DNA of 54,662 nucleotides. Source: Prevotella sp. GTDB taxonomy: Bacteria > Bacteroidota > Bacteroidia > Bacteroidales > Bacteroidaceae. Below are positions 16,231-24,955 of the stretch, piece by piece. A program made the translations under genes and the position numbers. Within the stretch, counting starts at the first letter, position 1, and every line of letters begins with the position of its first letter. Below the pieces are notes generated by a model that saw nothing but the letters and a program-made list of their open reading frames with translations, was not told the DNA's origin and did not search any database. The DNA lies in the NCBI GenBank assembly GCA_016285055.1, contig JAEEPZ010000014.1:1-54662 (forward strand). Direction: 5' to 3'.

Positions 16231-17757
16231 ATGGCAGACAGAGTACATAAGAGTATTCTCAATGCGAAAGTAAACTTGTTGTTCTACTTTCTCTCTCTTC
16301 CGTTAGCTTTCTTTTCAAGAAAAATTTTCCTTGACTGCCTAGGAGCAGAATTCATTGGTTTGACAGGCACATTAAACGGAATCTTGGCCTATCTTAACCT
16401 GTCTGAGTTAGGAATAGCAGCCTGCATAGGCTATTTCCTGTACAAGCCTATACAATCGGGCGACAAAAAGAAGATAAATGAGATTTTATCTTTACTGGGC
16501 TACCTGTATTGGTGGATTGGAAGCATCATATTAGTGGGCGGCATCTGCGTGAGTCTCTTTTTTCCCATCATTTTCTCTGACACTCACATCAGTCTGACCG
16601 TCATCTATTTCGCTTTCTATTCAATCCTAGCGTCAGCACTTATTAACTATTTTATCAACTATAGGCAGACACTTCTCTATGCTGACCAAAAGGCATATCT
16701 GGCAGCCCTCTACATGCAGTCGGGAAGAATCCTCGCCACCATTGTTCAGATTCTGCTAGCATACCACTACAGAAACCTTTATCTATGGGTAGGAATAGAA
16801 TTCTTGTTCAGCATTTTCAGCTGCATCATCCTTAACTGGAAAATTAACAAAGAATATCCCTGGCTAAAAGTAGACAAATGGCAAGGCCGAAAACTGCTAA
16901 AAGAATATCCGGAAATCATCGTCAAGACCAAGCAAGTCTTCGTCCATAAAATAAAAGACTTTGTCCTGGCCAAAAGCGACGAGATTTTCATATTCATATT
17001 CGCCTCACTCAAGATGATAGCCCTCTATGGCAACTATATGATTATTGTTACCAAGCTCATCTCTCTCTTCGGTTCGGCATCTGGTGGCATTGGGGCCAGT
17101 GTGGGCAACCTTGTCGCTGAAGGCAACAAGTCAAATATGCTAAAAGTATTTTGGGAATATACCACCACACTACATGCTATTGCCGCAACAATCAGCTTTT
17201 CCATCTATGCTTTCCTGGAGCCTTTCATAGCACACTGGCTGGGGGCTGAGTACATTATTGACCACAGAATACTGATTCTTATCTGCATTTACATCTACAT
17301 TACCAACTCACGCTTCTCCGTAGACAGTTTCAACGTCGCCCACGGACTCTATGCTGATGTTTGGTCTGCATGGGCTGAGCTGGCCATCAATGTTTCCGTC
17401 ACTATCGTCTGTGGACTCCAGTGGGGACTCATCGGAATCCTAATGGGAAAAATCGCAAGCCTGCTCACAATAGTTGTCCTGTGGAAGCCTTACTACCTCT
17501 TCTCTGCCGGATTCAAGGAGCCTGTCAACACTTATTGGAGGAACGTGCTTCGCAATTATGCTATTTCCCTCGTTTCCATTAGCATTTCACTTACAGCCAT
17601 ACGCTTCATTCCACTCAACCCCTACAACAGCATTGTAGAATGGATTGGCTATGCCTCGGTTGGAATGATAATATTCCTTACTATCGAACTGACTGGCAAT
17701 CTACTCTTTGCCAAAGGAGGGAAAGGCATCCTTCAAAGAATCATACACAGACATTGA
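16231..17757 (+). CDS. wzx: Polysaccharide flippase (Wzx/MOP superfamily)
   Basis: A 508-residue protein with about 12-14 hydrophobic segments and the N-terminal pattern LNAKVNLLFYFLSLPLAFFSRKIFLDCLGAEF in shortened form, typical of Bacteroidales Wzx-like exporters (the LGAEFIGLTGTLNGILAYLNLSELGI region). It would flip the lipid-linked repeat unit across the inner membrane. It starts five bases after the preceding glycosyltransferase and ends the second block; a hairpin follows. The DNA is visibly more AT-rich than the upstream genes, in line with serotype-specific exchange. Confidence 0.85.
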   Translation: MADRVHKSILNAKVNLLFYFLSLPLAFFSRKIFLDCLGAEFIGLTGTLNGILAYLNLSELGIAACIGYFLYKPIQSGDKKKINEILSLLGYLYWWIGSIILVGGICVSLFFPIIFSDTHISLTVIYFAFYSILASALINYFINYRQTLLYADQKAYLAALYMQSGRILATIVQILLAYHYRNLYLWVGIEFLFSIFSCIILNWKINKEYPWLKVDKWQGRKLLKEYPEIIVKTKQVFVHKIKDFVLAKSDEIFIFIFASLKMIALYGNYMIIVTKLISLFGSASGGIGASVGNLVAEGNKSNMLKVFWEYTTTLHAIAATISFSIYAFLEPFIAHWLGAEYIIDHRILILICIYIYITNSRFSVDSFNVAHGLYADVWSAWAELAINVSVTIVCGLQWGLIGILMGKIASLLTIVVLWKPYYLFSAGFKEPVNTYWRNVLRNYAISLVSISISLTAIRFIPLNPYNSIVEWIGYASVGMIIFLTIELTGNLLFAKGGKGILQRIIHRH

Positions 17758-17817
17758 CCATAAGTAAGTTAAAATCAACAATATCTAAACAATCCTATGA
17801 TTGAAAAACAAGAAAGA

Positions 17818-17843
17818 AGAGACTGCTGCGGATTGCAGTCTCT
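17818..17843. terminator. Bidirectional terminator-like hairpin between convergent genes
   Basis: AGAGACTGC (17818-17826) pairs with GCAGTCTCT (17835-17843) around an eight-base loop, between the flippase gene (plus) and a glycosyltransferase gene (minus). A short T-rich stretch (CGTTTCTC) follows on the plus strand. Confidence 0.6.
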
Positions 17844-17874
17844 CTCGTTTCTCGAGGAGGCATTACGCCGGGAC

Positions 17875-18933
17875 TCATCCCTTCTTTGATTTGATTTTTT
17901 TCATTACAAAAGCAAAGAACGGAATGGAGATACAAGTAGGCATTTTCCACAATAGGTAAAACAGGACATTCTGTGTCCTATAGTGTTTAAAACGTAAGAT
18001 GTCTTTAAATGAGGCGGCTGGTGAAAACAATGGGCGTATTTCCTTATTTGTAATAGTTTCATCAAAAAGCTTTCTGTGGCTGATAACAGCAAACAGAACG
18101 TCCTTCTTATAGGACAGCACTTTTGTGCAGTGCATATCATAATAGGGCTTGTCTTTTACGTCCTTACTCCTTTCGGTCAAATAGCACATGGATTCTATAC
18201 TTGCTCTGATTTCTTTGGCAGGAATGGCCTTACGCTCCTGATATCCCATGATTGAACCTGGATGCAGGACATAGATATAGGTAATGTCAGGAAGAAGCAC
18301 TGCACTCTCAACATGATGATAATAATCATACAAGAACCTGGCATCTTCATTTCTCCTGCCATAGAATTGCAGGCCGTTCTTCTGGAGGAAAGTTGCAGAA
18401 TATAGTATATTCCAGATGGTGCCGGGGATGTGGTATTTTATACTTTGACAAAAGAATTCAGCCAAGGCATCTTTGCCTTTCAACACGATGCGTTTGTCTA
18501 ACACAAAGAAATTCTCTTCTTTGCCATTATACGTATTCAGCGTTTTCGATGAAGCTATCACGACATCAGCCTCGTTTTCCTCTGCTTCTATTAGCATCTT
18601 TTCAATAGTGTCCGGTTCAATGAAGTCATCAGAGTCCACAAAATAGATGTACTTACCTTTTGCGTGGGCTATCACACTGTTTCTGGCTTCACTCACGCCC
18701 TGATTTGCTAATTGAGTGATTAAGCTGATTCGCTGGCCAAAAGGATGTGAAGTTTGTAATCTTCTCACCACATCGGCCGACGAATCAGTGCTGCAATCGT
18801 CTACAACAAGTATCTCAATATTCTGATACGTCTGACTTAGTACGGAAAGCAACGACTTCTCAATATAGTTTTCGACATTATACATAGGAATTCCTATAGT
18901 AACCAATGGAGTTAATACTGAATGTCCGCACAT
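17875..18933 (-). CDS. Family 2 glycosyltransferase
   Basis: A 352-residue cytoplasmic GT-A enzyme. The start at 18933 (MCGHSVLTPLVTIGIPMYN) is preferred because the promoter is at 18975-19004 and the 32 residues upstream of it are not GT-like. Motifs are ILVVDDCSTDSS, ANQGVSEARNSVIAHAKGKY and the metal-binding FVDSDDF. The C-terminal half resembles EpsJ/WcaA-type capsule glycosyltransferases. It is the only gene on the minus strand between two plus-strand blocks and is controlled on its own. The donor sugar is not predictable. Confidence 0.87.
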   Translation of the reverse strand: MCGHSVLTPLVTIGIPMYNVENYIEKSLLSVLSQTYQNIEILVVDDCSTDSSADVVRRLQTSHPFGQRISLITQLANQGVSEARNSVIAHAKGKYIYFVDSDDFIEPDTIEKMLIEAEENEADVVIASSKTLNTYNGKEENFFVLDKRIVLKGKDALAEFFCQSIKYHIPGTIWNILYSATFLQKNGLQFYGRRNEDARFLYDYYHHVESAVLLPDITYIYVLHPGSIMGYQERKAIPAKEIRASIESMCYLTERSKDVKDKPYYDMHCTKVLSYKKDVLFAVISHRKLFDETITNKEIRPLFSPAASFKDILRFKHYRTQNVLFYLLWKMPTCISIPFFAFVMKKIKSKKG

Positions 18934-18974
18934 AATGATAAGCGTAATAATAAATTTTCCTAACAATATTACTG

Positions 18975-19004
18975 CAAAATTATGAAAAACTTTCCAATGA
19001 CAAA
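18975..19004 (-). promoter_or_regulatory. Promoter of the minus-strand glycosyltransferase
   Basis: On the minus strand TTTG (19001-19004), an 18-base spacer and TAATTTTG (18975-18982). Transcription would start near 18968, about 35 bases before the start at 18933. It is divergent from the promoter at 19022-19052. Confidence 0.65.
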
Positions 19005-19021
19005 AAAAAAAAAGGGAAAAG

Positions 19022-19052
19022 TTTGCCATCTCGTTTTTTTTAATTACATTTG
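19022..19052 (+). promoter_or_regulatory. Promoter of the fucosyltransferase block
   Basis: TTTG (19022-19025), a 19-base spacer and TACATTTG (19045-19052). Transcription would start near 19058, leaving a leader of about 100 bases before 19162 in which no obvious structure was seen. Confidence 0.65.
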
Positions 19053-19161
19053 CCCACGATTATTGATAAAAAACAAAAAAAGCATTGTTTCTCAGTCCCT
19101 CTATTAGCTTAGCTATACAAGTTGAACGTCACAGAAATATTATGCCATAATCAAAAAACAA

Positions 19162-20046
19162 ATGAAGATTATTATAGCATCCGCAGGTCTAGGGAATATG
19201 ATGTTCCAATACGCACTCGTCGTTGCCTTCAGGGAACGGGGGGTACCGGCAATTCTCTTTGTTTCAGAGGCCAACGCACATCATAACGGCTATGAGCTTG
19301 AGAACGTCTTCCCTTCTGTGAATCCCTACCAGGGGCTATCAGGCATCAGGCAGTCCTACTATCAATTATTAGGGAAACTGAGAAAGAAAAAATTGTTTTT
19401 CAGAAAAAAAACGCCTCATCGTTTATTGTTTTTCCCCTTTCAACGAGTAAGTCCTGAGATAAACTTTTTCTTTTATCCCGACGTTTTCTCAAAACCCAAA
19501 AAGAATCAGTACTTTTCCGGCGCATTCCAAAGTTACAAATACTTTGAGAACTGCCGTCAGGAATTATTGAAAGAATTTGCGTTTGATGAATCAAAATTAT
19601 CAGAGGAATCAAAAGAGATGGCCTGTAGGATAGAGAGCACTAACAGCGTCAGTATCCATGTACGGCGAGGGGATTATTTGGCTTCACTCTGGTATGAGAA
19701 TTTAGGCAGTATATGCAGTGTTCAATATTATCAACGAGCCATAACTGAGATGGAAAAGCACGTGAAGGAGCCCTGCTTTTTCGTTTTCTCTGATGATATA
19801 GATTATGTCCGTGACAATCTGAACATTCCTAATGCTGTTTATGTCAACTTCAACCACTCCAGCAATTCATGGCAAGACATGTATCTGATGTCGCTATGCA
19901 AGCATAACATCATTGCCAACAGTTCATTCAGTTGGTGGGGAGCATGGTTGAACAGAAACGACGGGAAGACCATTATAGCTCCAAAAAAATGGTGGGCCTC
20001 ACTTGACCATGACGACGTTGTCCCTCCATCATGGATTAGAACATGA
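19162..20046 (+). CDS. Alpha-1,2-fucosyltransferase-like enzyme (GT11)
   Basis: A 294-residue cytoplasmic GT-B enzyme that should move L-fucose from GDP-fucose to a galactose or similar acceptor. GLGNMMFQYA (residues 10-19), the HVRRGDY motif (about residue 168) that binds GDP-fucose, and SSFSWWGAW (near residue 255) are the three hallmarks of GT11. The length matches bacterial FutC/WbsJ enzymes. Its stop overlaps the next gene by four bases (ATGA). A fucosidase lipoprotein is encoded 18 kb downstream in the same locus. No GDP-fucose synthesis genes are in view, so supply must come from elsewhere. Acceptor is unknown. Confidence 0.92.
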   Translation: MKIIIASAGLGNMMFQYALVVAFRERGVPAILFVSEANAHHNGYELENVFPSVNPYQGLSGIRQSYYQLLGKLRKKKLFFRKKTPHRLLFFPFQRVSPEINFFFYPDVFSKPKKNQYFSGAFQSYKYFENCRQELLKEFAFDESKLSEESKEMACRIESTNSVSIHVRRGDYLASLWYENLGSICSVQYYQRAITEMEKHVKEPCFFVFSDDIDYVRDNLNIPNAVYVNFNHSSNSWQDMYLMSLCKHNIIANSSFSWWGAWLNRNDGKTIIAPKKWWASLDHDDVVPPSWIRT

Positions 20047-21269
20047 ACACAAACGACACAATCAGCAGACTGTCCCAGAGTGATATGGTAAAGAGTCTGG
20101 CTTTAGTTTTAACAACGTTCCTCCTACTGGTGTCGTGTACAGAAAGGTATATGACCGTGCCAAAGGACTATCATGGACAACTGGAAGCATTGCGAGAAAA
20201 GTGTGCGGTGTATGAGACTAATGCCCCGCGTTTCTTCTTGTTTGGCATGGGTAACAGGGCGAAATACATCTACAAGAATTACACGTTGCGCAATCTGGAT
20301 AGTGGCGAGACGGTGATGGCCTTTAAAGATGCCGTCTCGGATTCTATCATTCCTGACAAATATACTGTTATCGTGACGGTGGGGGACAGCGTGATACGCA
20401 TTTTAGAAGACGAATATGGAGTACGCGTAATGGGACCACAGTCGGAATGTCTGCTTGATGGTACGTCAAGCCATGTCTATCTTCCTGAATTCGATGGCTT
20501 CGTCTATGACAGAGTACTTAAGGTACTCCACCATGAGTTGCTTATTAACATTAAAAACTCCATTGCCTATCCAAACATCCTTGTATACTACAGACCCTTT
20601 TACAGGGATGCATTTATGGCGACACTATGTCTAGAGAAAACAGGCAATGCTTACCTACTTGCAGACTGGATAGCCGGCATCAGTCAATTATACGATATGG
20701 AGAACGGTCAAGCAGAGGCAGACAACCTTGGTGAATTGCTTTATCTTTCACACGTAGCTAGATTTGACAACGAATTGCTTTTGAGACTACTAGTAGAAAT
20801 TAGACGGCAGACAATAGATGACGGCAAGCATAAATACCTTTCAGGAACGACGGATGGAGCGTCGAACTCTGAGTATGCGACGCAGATCCTGAAGTTTGCA
20901 CTGGCAAAAACCGGGCTGCATGACGATTATACGGACAGCCCCACGCCGGGTATTTACAAGGATTTGTGCTGGTTTACAAATATGAAGCCTAAGCAGAGAG
21001 AAACTGTTTGGGGGCTAACGGCATTTTTCTTCGATAAAACGGATTTCTCATACCCTTACCTACAGTGGGCACGTGCTCACTACTATGACGACTTCGAGGC
21101 CCCTATGCCTGCTGCCGACTATCCGCTGAGTTGGGAGGCTTTAGCAAGCCAGGCACACTACGAGGGAATGGCTGCCATCTCTTCCAGGGCAGTAGAGCAA
21201 AAGATTTGTTATCCTCATTTGTGGACAGCTGCAGAAATGTTTCTGAAACTATATCAATATAAGCGATGA
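20043..21269 (+). CDS. Lipoprotein of unknown function
   Basis: A 408-residue protein. Residues 15-33 (MVKSLALVLTTFLLLVSC) form a lipoprotein signal with Cys as the acylation site, so a start at 20085 giving 394 residues is also possible; 20043 is given because it overlaps the fucosyltransferase stop in the ATGA arrangement. The rest is soluble, probably periplasmic. Its second half is helix-rich with aromatic and acidic stretches (LLADWIAGISQLYD, GTTDGASNSEYATQILKFAL, SWEALASQAHYEGMAAISS), reminiscent of an alpha/alpha toroid as in some glycan-processing enzymes, but no catalytic motif is recognised. It overlaps the next membrane-protein gene by four bases, which suggests a joint function. 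Confidence 0.8.
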   Translation: MNTNDTISRLSQSDMVKSLALVLTTFLLLVSCTERYMTVPKDYHGQLEALREKCAVYETNAPRFFLFGMGNRAKYIYKNYTLRNLDSGETVMAFKDAVSDSIIPDKYTVIVTVGDSVIRILEDEYGVRVMGPQSECLLDGTSSHVYLPEFDGFVYDRVLKVLHHELLINIKNSIAYPNILVYYRPFYRDAFMATLCLEKTGNAYLLADWIAGISQLYDMENGQAEADNLGELLYLSHVARFDNELLLRLLVEIRRQTIDDGKHKYLSGTTDGASNSEYATQILKFALAKTGLHDDYTDSPTPGIYKDLCWFTNMKPKQRETVWGLTAFFFDKTDFSYPYLQWARAHYYDDFEAPMPAADYPLSWEALASQAHYEGMAAISSRAVEQKICYPHLWTAAEMFLKLYQYKR

Positions 21270-22486
21270 ACCTAAATATAGTGCGAGAAGGAGTGAGAAA
21301 CCTTTGCCGGTTGATGAAGCCAGCCGACAGCAGGGAGTGGTGGTTAATAGTCGCCTCTTTTGTTTATTTCGCCTCTTTTGCGAGTTGCCTGCTTCTAAAT
21401 GCCACCTTGAACAAGGATACACTAGGCATGATGGGATATGACACCCCGTTCTATCTGGAACCTTCTGACAAAACGCTTACTTTTGTCAATATAGTTAATT
21501 GGAAAATCAGGCATCCTCTGTTCAACTTTCTCTATCTGCCCGTAATTGCAGTAGACGAGTTGCTTCATTTCGTGGGGTTGAATGTCACGTGGGGATTGTT
21601 CACTGTATGTACTACAAGTATGATGTCAATGACCGGACTTGTGATTTTCAAGGTGCTCCGACGCGAAGGGCTACAGAATAGCTCGTCACTGTTGTGCCTG
21701 TTGCTCTTCTATTCATTTGCTCATGTGATGATGCTTTCCATGCAGGTAGAGTCGTTTGTGGTAACTATGTTTTTCTCCACGCTGCTTGTCTCATATACAT
21801 TACAGAAGAAGAACACCGTGTCCGACAATATATTATTTCTTGGTATGACAGGTGCCACGCTGACAAATGCTGCCAAGGTATTCTTGGCAATGTTTCTTCA
21901 AAGAACAGGAAACCTACGTGATTATGTCAGGCGTTCCATTATGTCGACACTATTGTTTTCCTGCTGTCTGCTGTTGACTATTCCTGACCTGATTGGACGA
22001 ATGACCCGTGCACGGTATCTGAAGAACGCTTTCTTTGACGACACCTTCCAGTACCAAGGGACAGAGTTGAACAAGTTTTCACTCTTTACGAACAATTTTC
22101 TTTTTGAGCCATTGTTGTTCCACCAGTCAGAGTCCGTTTATTCCTTTGACACAATCATCCTTCCTACCTATAAAAGCTGGGTGTACTATATACCACTATC
22201 AGTTGTTTACATAATGGTTTTTACGGCTGTTGTGCTCAACATGAAGAATAAAATAGTAAAGCTGTTCCTTGCTTTTTGGGGTTTCGATGTTGTTGTGACA
22301 TTTATCATTGGTTATGGGGTGGAAGAAAGCCAAATCATGTGCGGACACTGGTTCTTCTTCTTGCCGCTATTGTTGGGGGTATTGCTCAAAAGCATTAGAA
22401 ACAGGTTGGAACTCTTTACGTTGATTGCCACCCTGAGTGTTATCATTGTATTCTTCTTCTGGCATAATATAACTCATCTGTTTTAA
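21266..22486 (+). CDS. Multi-pass membrane protein, possibly a GT-C glycosyltransferase
   Basis: A 406-residue protein with about ten hydrophobic segments. The first large external loop holds GYDTPFYLEPSDKTLTF and WKIRHPLFNFLYLP; an acidic motif followed by a HPL motif in this loop is the layout of many lipid-linked-sugar-dependent GT-C enzymes, but the match is weak. It is translationally linked to the preceding lipoprotein (ATGA overlap) and lies two bases before a phosphoribosyltransferase of the UbiA family, which makes a polyprenyl-phosphate-sugar donor. Its use of that donor is an inference. It could also be an unrelated polymerase-type protein. Confidence 0.7.
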   Translation: MNLNIVREGVRNLCRLMKPADSREWWLIVASFVYFASFASCLLLNATLNKDTLGMMGYDTPFYLEPSDKTLTFVNIVNWKIRHPLFNFLYLPVIAVDELLHFVGLNVTWGLFTVCTTSMMSMTGLVIFKVLRREGLQNSSSLLCLLLFYSFAHVMMLSMQVESFVVTMFFSTLLVSYTLQKKNTVSDNILFLGMTGATLTNAAKVFLAMFLQRTGNLRDYVRRSIMSTLLFSCCLLLTIPDLIGRMTRARYLKNAFFDDTFQYQGTELNKFSLFTNNFLFEPLLFHQSESVYSFDTIILPTYKSWVYYIPLSVVYIMVFTAVVLNMKNKIVKLFLAFWGFDVVVTFIIGYGVEESQIMCGHWFFFLPLLLGVLLKSIRNRLELFTLIATLSVIIVFFFWHNITHLF

Positions 22487-22488
22487 GC

Positions 22489-23370
22489 ATGAAATCACAT
22501 CTGCAATTACTGCGTCCAATACAGTGGATGAAAAATGTTTTCGTATTTGCGCCAATATTTTTCAGCAACAACCTGCTATCTACCGGGTATCTCTTTCAAA
22601 CTGTTACCATTTTCATTTCTTTCTGCCTGGCTTCCAGTGCCGTCTATTGCCTGAATGACGTTATTGATGCTGAGAACGACAGAAAGCATCCGGTAAAGTG
22701 CCAAAGGCCAGTAGCTTCAGGAAGGGTGTCGGTGAAAAGCGCATACACTCTGATGGCAGGATGCATACTCTTGTCCATTGGCTTACTACTCTTCTCCAAA
22801 CACTTGTATGACCTTCATTCCACTGTCGCAATTATCACAACCTACCTGTTGACCAACATCGCATATTGTCTCAAACTGAAGCAAAAGGCTGTAGCTGATG
22901 TGTTTGTCATAGCATCGGGCTTTGTCCTAAGGGTACTGTCAGGGAGCACTGCCACAGGCATCGAGGCTTCTGCCTGGCTGATATTGATGACTTTTCTCAT
23001 AGCGCTGTTCTTGGCACTTGCAAAGCGAAGAGATGACTTCCGGCTGTTTTCTCAGACAGGAAAGAAACCGCGAATGAGTATTACGGGTTACAATGCTGAG
23101 TTCATAGACTTGTCGATAACCATCGTTGCCACAGTGACATTAGTATGTTATATCATGTACACACTGTCGGAACAAGTGATAGAGAGATTCGGTTCCAGGC
23201 ATGTTTACCTGACAAGTATCTTCGTCCTGATAGGGATTCTGCGATACATGCAAAATATGCTGGTTTATGAGCGTAGTGGCAGTCCCACCAAAACTTTCGT
23301 CAAGGATATTTACATCCAGCTATGCATTGCTGCATGGGTGTTTTCATTCTTTGCAATTATCTATCTCTGA
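22489..23370 (+). CDS. UbiA-family polyprenyl-phosphate phosphoribosyltransferase (Rv3806c-like)
   Basis: A 293-residue inner-membrane enzyme with about eight to nine membrane segments. The first Asp motif is NDVIDAENDRKHPVKCQRP (N56, D57, D60, D64), followed by ASGRVS. The second region, LKQKAVADVFVIASGFVLR, ends with LSGSTATG. Both agree with decaprenyl-phosphate phosphoribosyltransferase of actinobacteria, which joins polyprenyl phosphate to phosphoribosyl pyrophosphate, rather than with quinone or haem prenyltransferases. A HAD phosphatase gene follows at once, as in that pathway. The product would be a polyprenyl-phosphoryl ribofuranose donor. No DprE1/DprE2 epimerase is in view. Confidence 0.8.
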   Translation: MKSHLQLLRPIQWMKNVFVFAPIFFSNNLLSTGYLFQTVTIFISFCLASSAVYCLNDVIDAENDRKHPVKCQRPVASGRVSVKSAYTLMAGCILLSIGLLLFSKHLYDLHSTVAIITTYLLTNIAYCLKLKQKAVADVFVIASGFVLRVLSGSTATGIEASAWLILMTFLIALFLALAKRRDDFRLFSQTGKKPRMSITGYNAEFIDLSITIVATVTLVCYIMYTLSEQVIERFGSRHVYLTSIFVLIGILRYMQNMLVYERSGSPTKTFVKDIYIQLCIAAWVFSFFAIIYL

Positions 23371-23374
23371 TGCT

Positions 23375-23968
23375 ATGACACACAAGCGACGCGTTGCAGT
23401 TTTTGATTTTGACGGCACACTGACACGGAAGGACACCTTTCTGGAGTTTATAAGGTTTACTCAGGGGCGTTTCCGTTTCTGGACAGGTTTCATTATCCAC
23501 GCTCCGGTTTTAATACTTATGAAGCTACATATCTACGCAAACTGGAAAGCCAAGCAGCAAGTTTTTACTTTTTTCTTCAAGGGGTGGGACTATACTAGAT
23601 TTGAAAAAGCCGGCAAAGCCTTCTCCCTAGTCATTGACAATATGCGGAAGCTACAAGGCATGGAGTTGTTGCAGCAGGAACTTAAAGAATCAAACGATGT
23701 CTACGTAGTGAGTGCCAGCATAGAGGAGTGGTTGTCGCCATGGTGCTTATCTCACGGAATAAAGCAGGTTGTGTCCACGCAGGTAGAAGTGAAGAACGGA
23801 AAACTAACGGGTAAATTTCTGACTAAGAATTGTTATGGAAAAGAAAAGGTTGCGCGGCTCATAGAAGTGGAACCCTGCAGGGATGATTATGTTCTGTATG
23901 CCTACGGAGACAGTCAAGGCGATGCGGAGATGCTGCAATTTGCTGATTTTGGCATTATGGTGAAGTAG
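23375..23968 (+). CDS. HAD-family phosphatase (HAD-IB, SerB-like)
   Basis: A 197-residue cytoplasmic phosphatase. The start at 23375 places the catalytic DFDGTLT at residues 11-17; D11 is the nucleophile. Later motifs are VVSAS (motif II Ser) and YGDSQGDAEML (motif IV Asp pair). The all-helical cap of about 70 residues includes GRFRFWTGFIIHAPVLILMK and is rather hydrophobic, which suits a lipid substrate. The gene starts four bases after the phosphoribosyltransferase stop, so it probably removes the 5-phosphate from polyprenyl-phosphoryl-5-phosphoribose. That substrate is inferred from context. Confidence 0.85.
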   Translation: MTHKRRVAVFDFDGTLTRKDTFLEFIRFTQGRFRFWTGFIIHAPVLILMKLHIYANWKAKQQVFTFFFKGWDYTRFEKAGKAFSLVIDNMRKLQGMELLQQELKESNDVYVVSASIEEWLSPWCLSHGIKQVVSTQVEVKNGKLTGKFLTKNCYGKEKVARLIEVEPCRDDYVLYAYGDSQGDAEMLQFADFGIMVK

Positions 23969-23971
23969 GCA

Positions 23972-24949
23972 TCAGTTGTACCGGCTTTCATCTGAGTTCA
24001 CATTGTCGAGCAGTTTCTCGGCATTAAACCTCGGCCGGTCTTTCACTTCCATGTATATCTTGCCTATGTATTCACCGACAATGCCCAAGCCCATGAGGAC
24101 GCAGGCACCGACAAGCCATATAGAAAGGATGATGGATGCCCAACCGGGAACGACGCTGTGAGTCAAGAGGGAATAGAGCACATAGCCCAGAATAATCAGT
24201 GCCACGACAAGGAACAGCAGACCAAGCGTGAACACCATCCGCACGGGCTTGATGCTGAAGGATGTGATGCCGTCAATGGCAAAGTTCAGCATCTTGAAGA
24301 ACGGGTACTTGCTCTCGCCAGCCAGCCGCTCGGAACGGTCGTAGTAGACACAGGCAGTCTGATAGCCGATAAGTGGGACGAGACCACGAAGGAACAAGTT
24401 CCGCTCACGGTACTGGCACAGCTGGTCAACGGCGCGCTTGCTCATCAGCCGGAAGTCGGCATGATTGTAAACCGTGCTCACTCCAAGCCAATGCATGAGG
24501 CGATAGAATGTCAAGGCCGTGGTGCGCTTGAACCATGTGTCGGTAGTACGCTTATTGCGGACGCCATACACGATGTCACAGCCCGACTGAAACTTTTGCA
24601 ACATCTCTGGTATGACATGTATGTCGTCCTGCAAGTCCGCATCAATAGACACCATGACGTCTGCCTGCTCCTTGGCCACCATCAAGCCTGCCAGCAAAGC
24701 ATTCTGATGTCCCACATTATGGGCCAGCTTCAAGCCATTGGCATATTTCTCTTCTTTGTGAAGAGCTTCTATGATGTCCCACGTGGCATCCCTTGAGCCG
24801 TCGTCAACATACAATATGGCGCTATCTGGTGCTATCTGGCCATTTCCAACCAACTGATTGTACAGAGCAGACAATTTTGAATGAGTGTCTGTCAATACAG
24901 CCTCCTCATTGTAACAAGGAACGACTGTGATAAGTCTTGGAGCTGTCAT
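23972..24949 (-). CDS. Polyprenyl-phosphate hexose transferase, GtrB/DPM-like
   Basis: A 325-residue enzyme with a cytoplasmic GT-A domain and two C-terminal membrane segments (about residues 230-257 and 265-288), the GtrB/YfdH architecture. It loads a sugar, usually glucose, on undecaprenyl phosphate. Motifs are VVPCYNEE, LYVDDGSRD, HNVGHQNALLAG and the metal-binding SIDADLQDD. It ends three bases from the convergent phosphatase gene and lies six bases after the GT-C gene on the same strand. The two should form a lipid-sugar donor and transferase pair that adds side branches in the periplasm. Confidence 0.9.
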   Translation of the reverse strand: MTAPRLITVVPCYNEEAVLTDTHSKLSALYNQLVGNGQIAPDSAILYVDDGSRDATWDIIEALHKEEKYANGLKLAHNVGHQNALLAGLMVAKEQADVMVSIDADLQDDIHVIPEMLQKFQSGCDIVYGVRNKRTTDTWFKRTTALTFYRLMHWLGVSTVYNHADFRLMSKRAVDQLCQYRERNLFLRGLVPLIGYQTACVYYDRSERLAGESKYPFFKMLNFAIDGITSFSIKPVRMVFTLGLLFLVVALIILGYVLYSLLTHSVVPGWASIILSIWLVGACVLMGLGIVGEYIGKIYMEVKDRPRFNAEKLLDNVNSDESRYN

Positions 24950-24955
24950 AAGATG

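Noticed and set aside
18934..19029. Thirty-two-residue N-terminal extension of the minus-strand glycosyltransferase
   Set aside because: It would start upstream of the predicted promoter and the residues are not glycosyltransferase-like.
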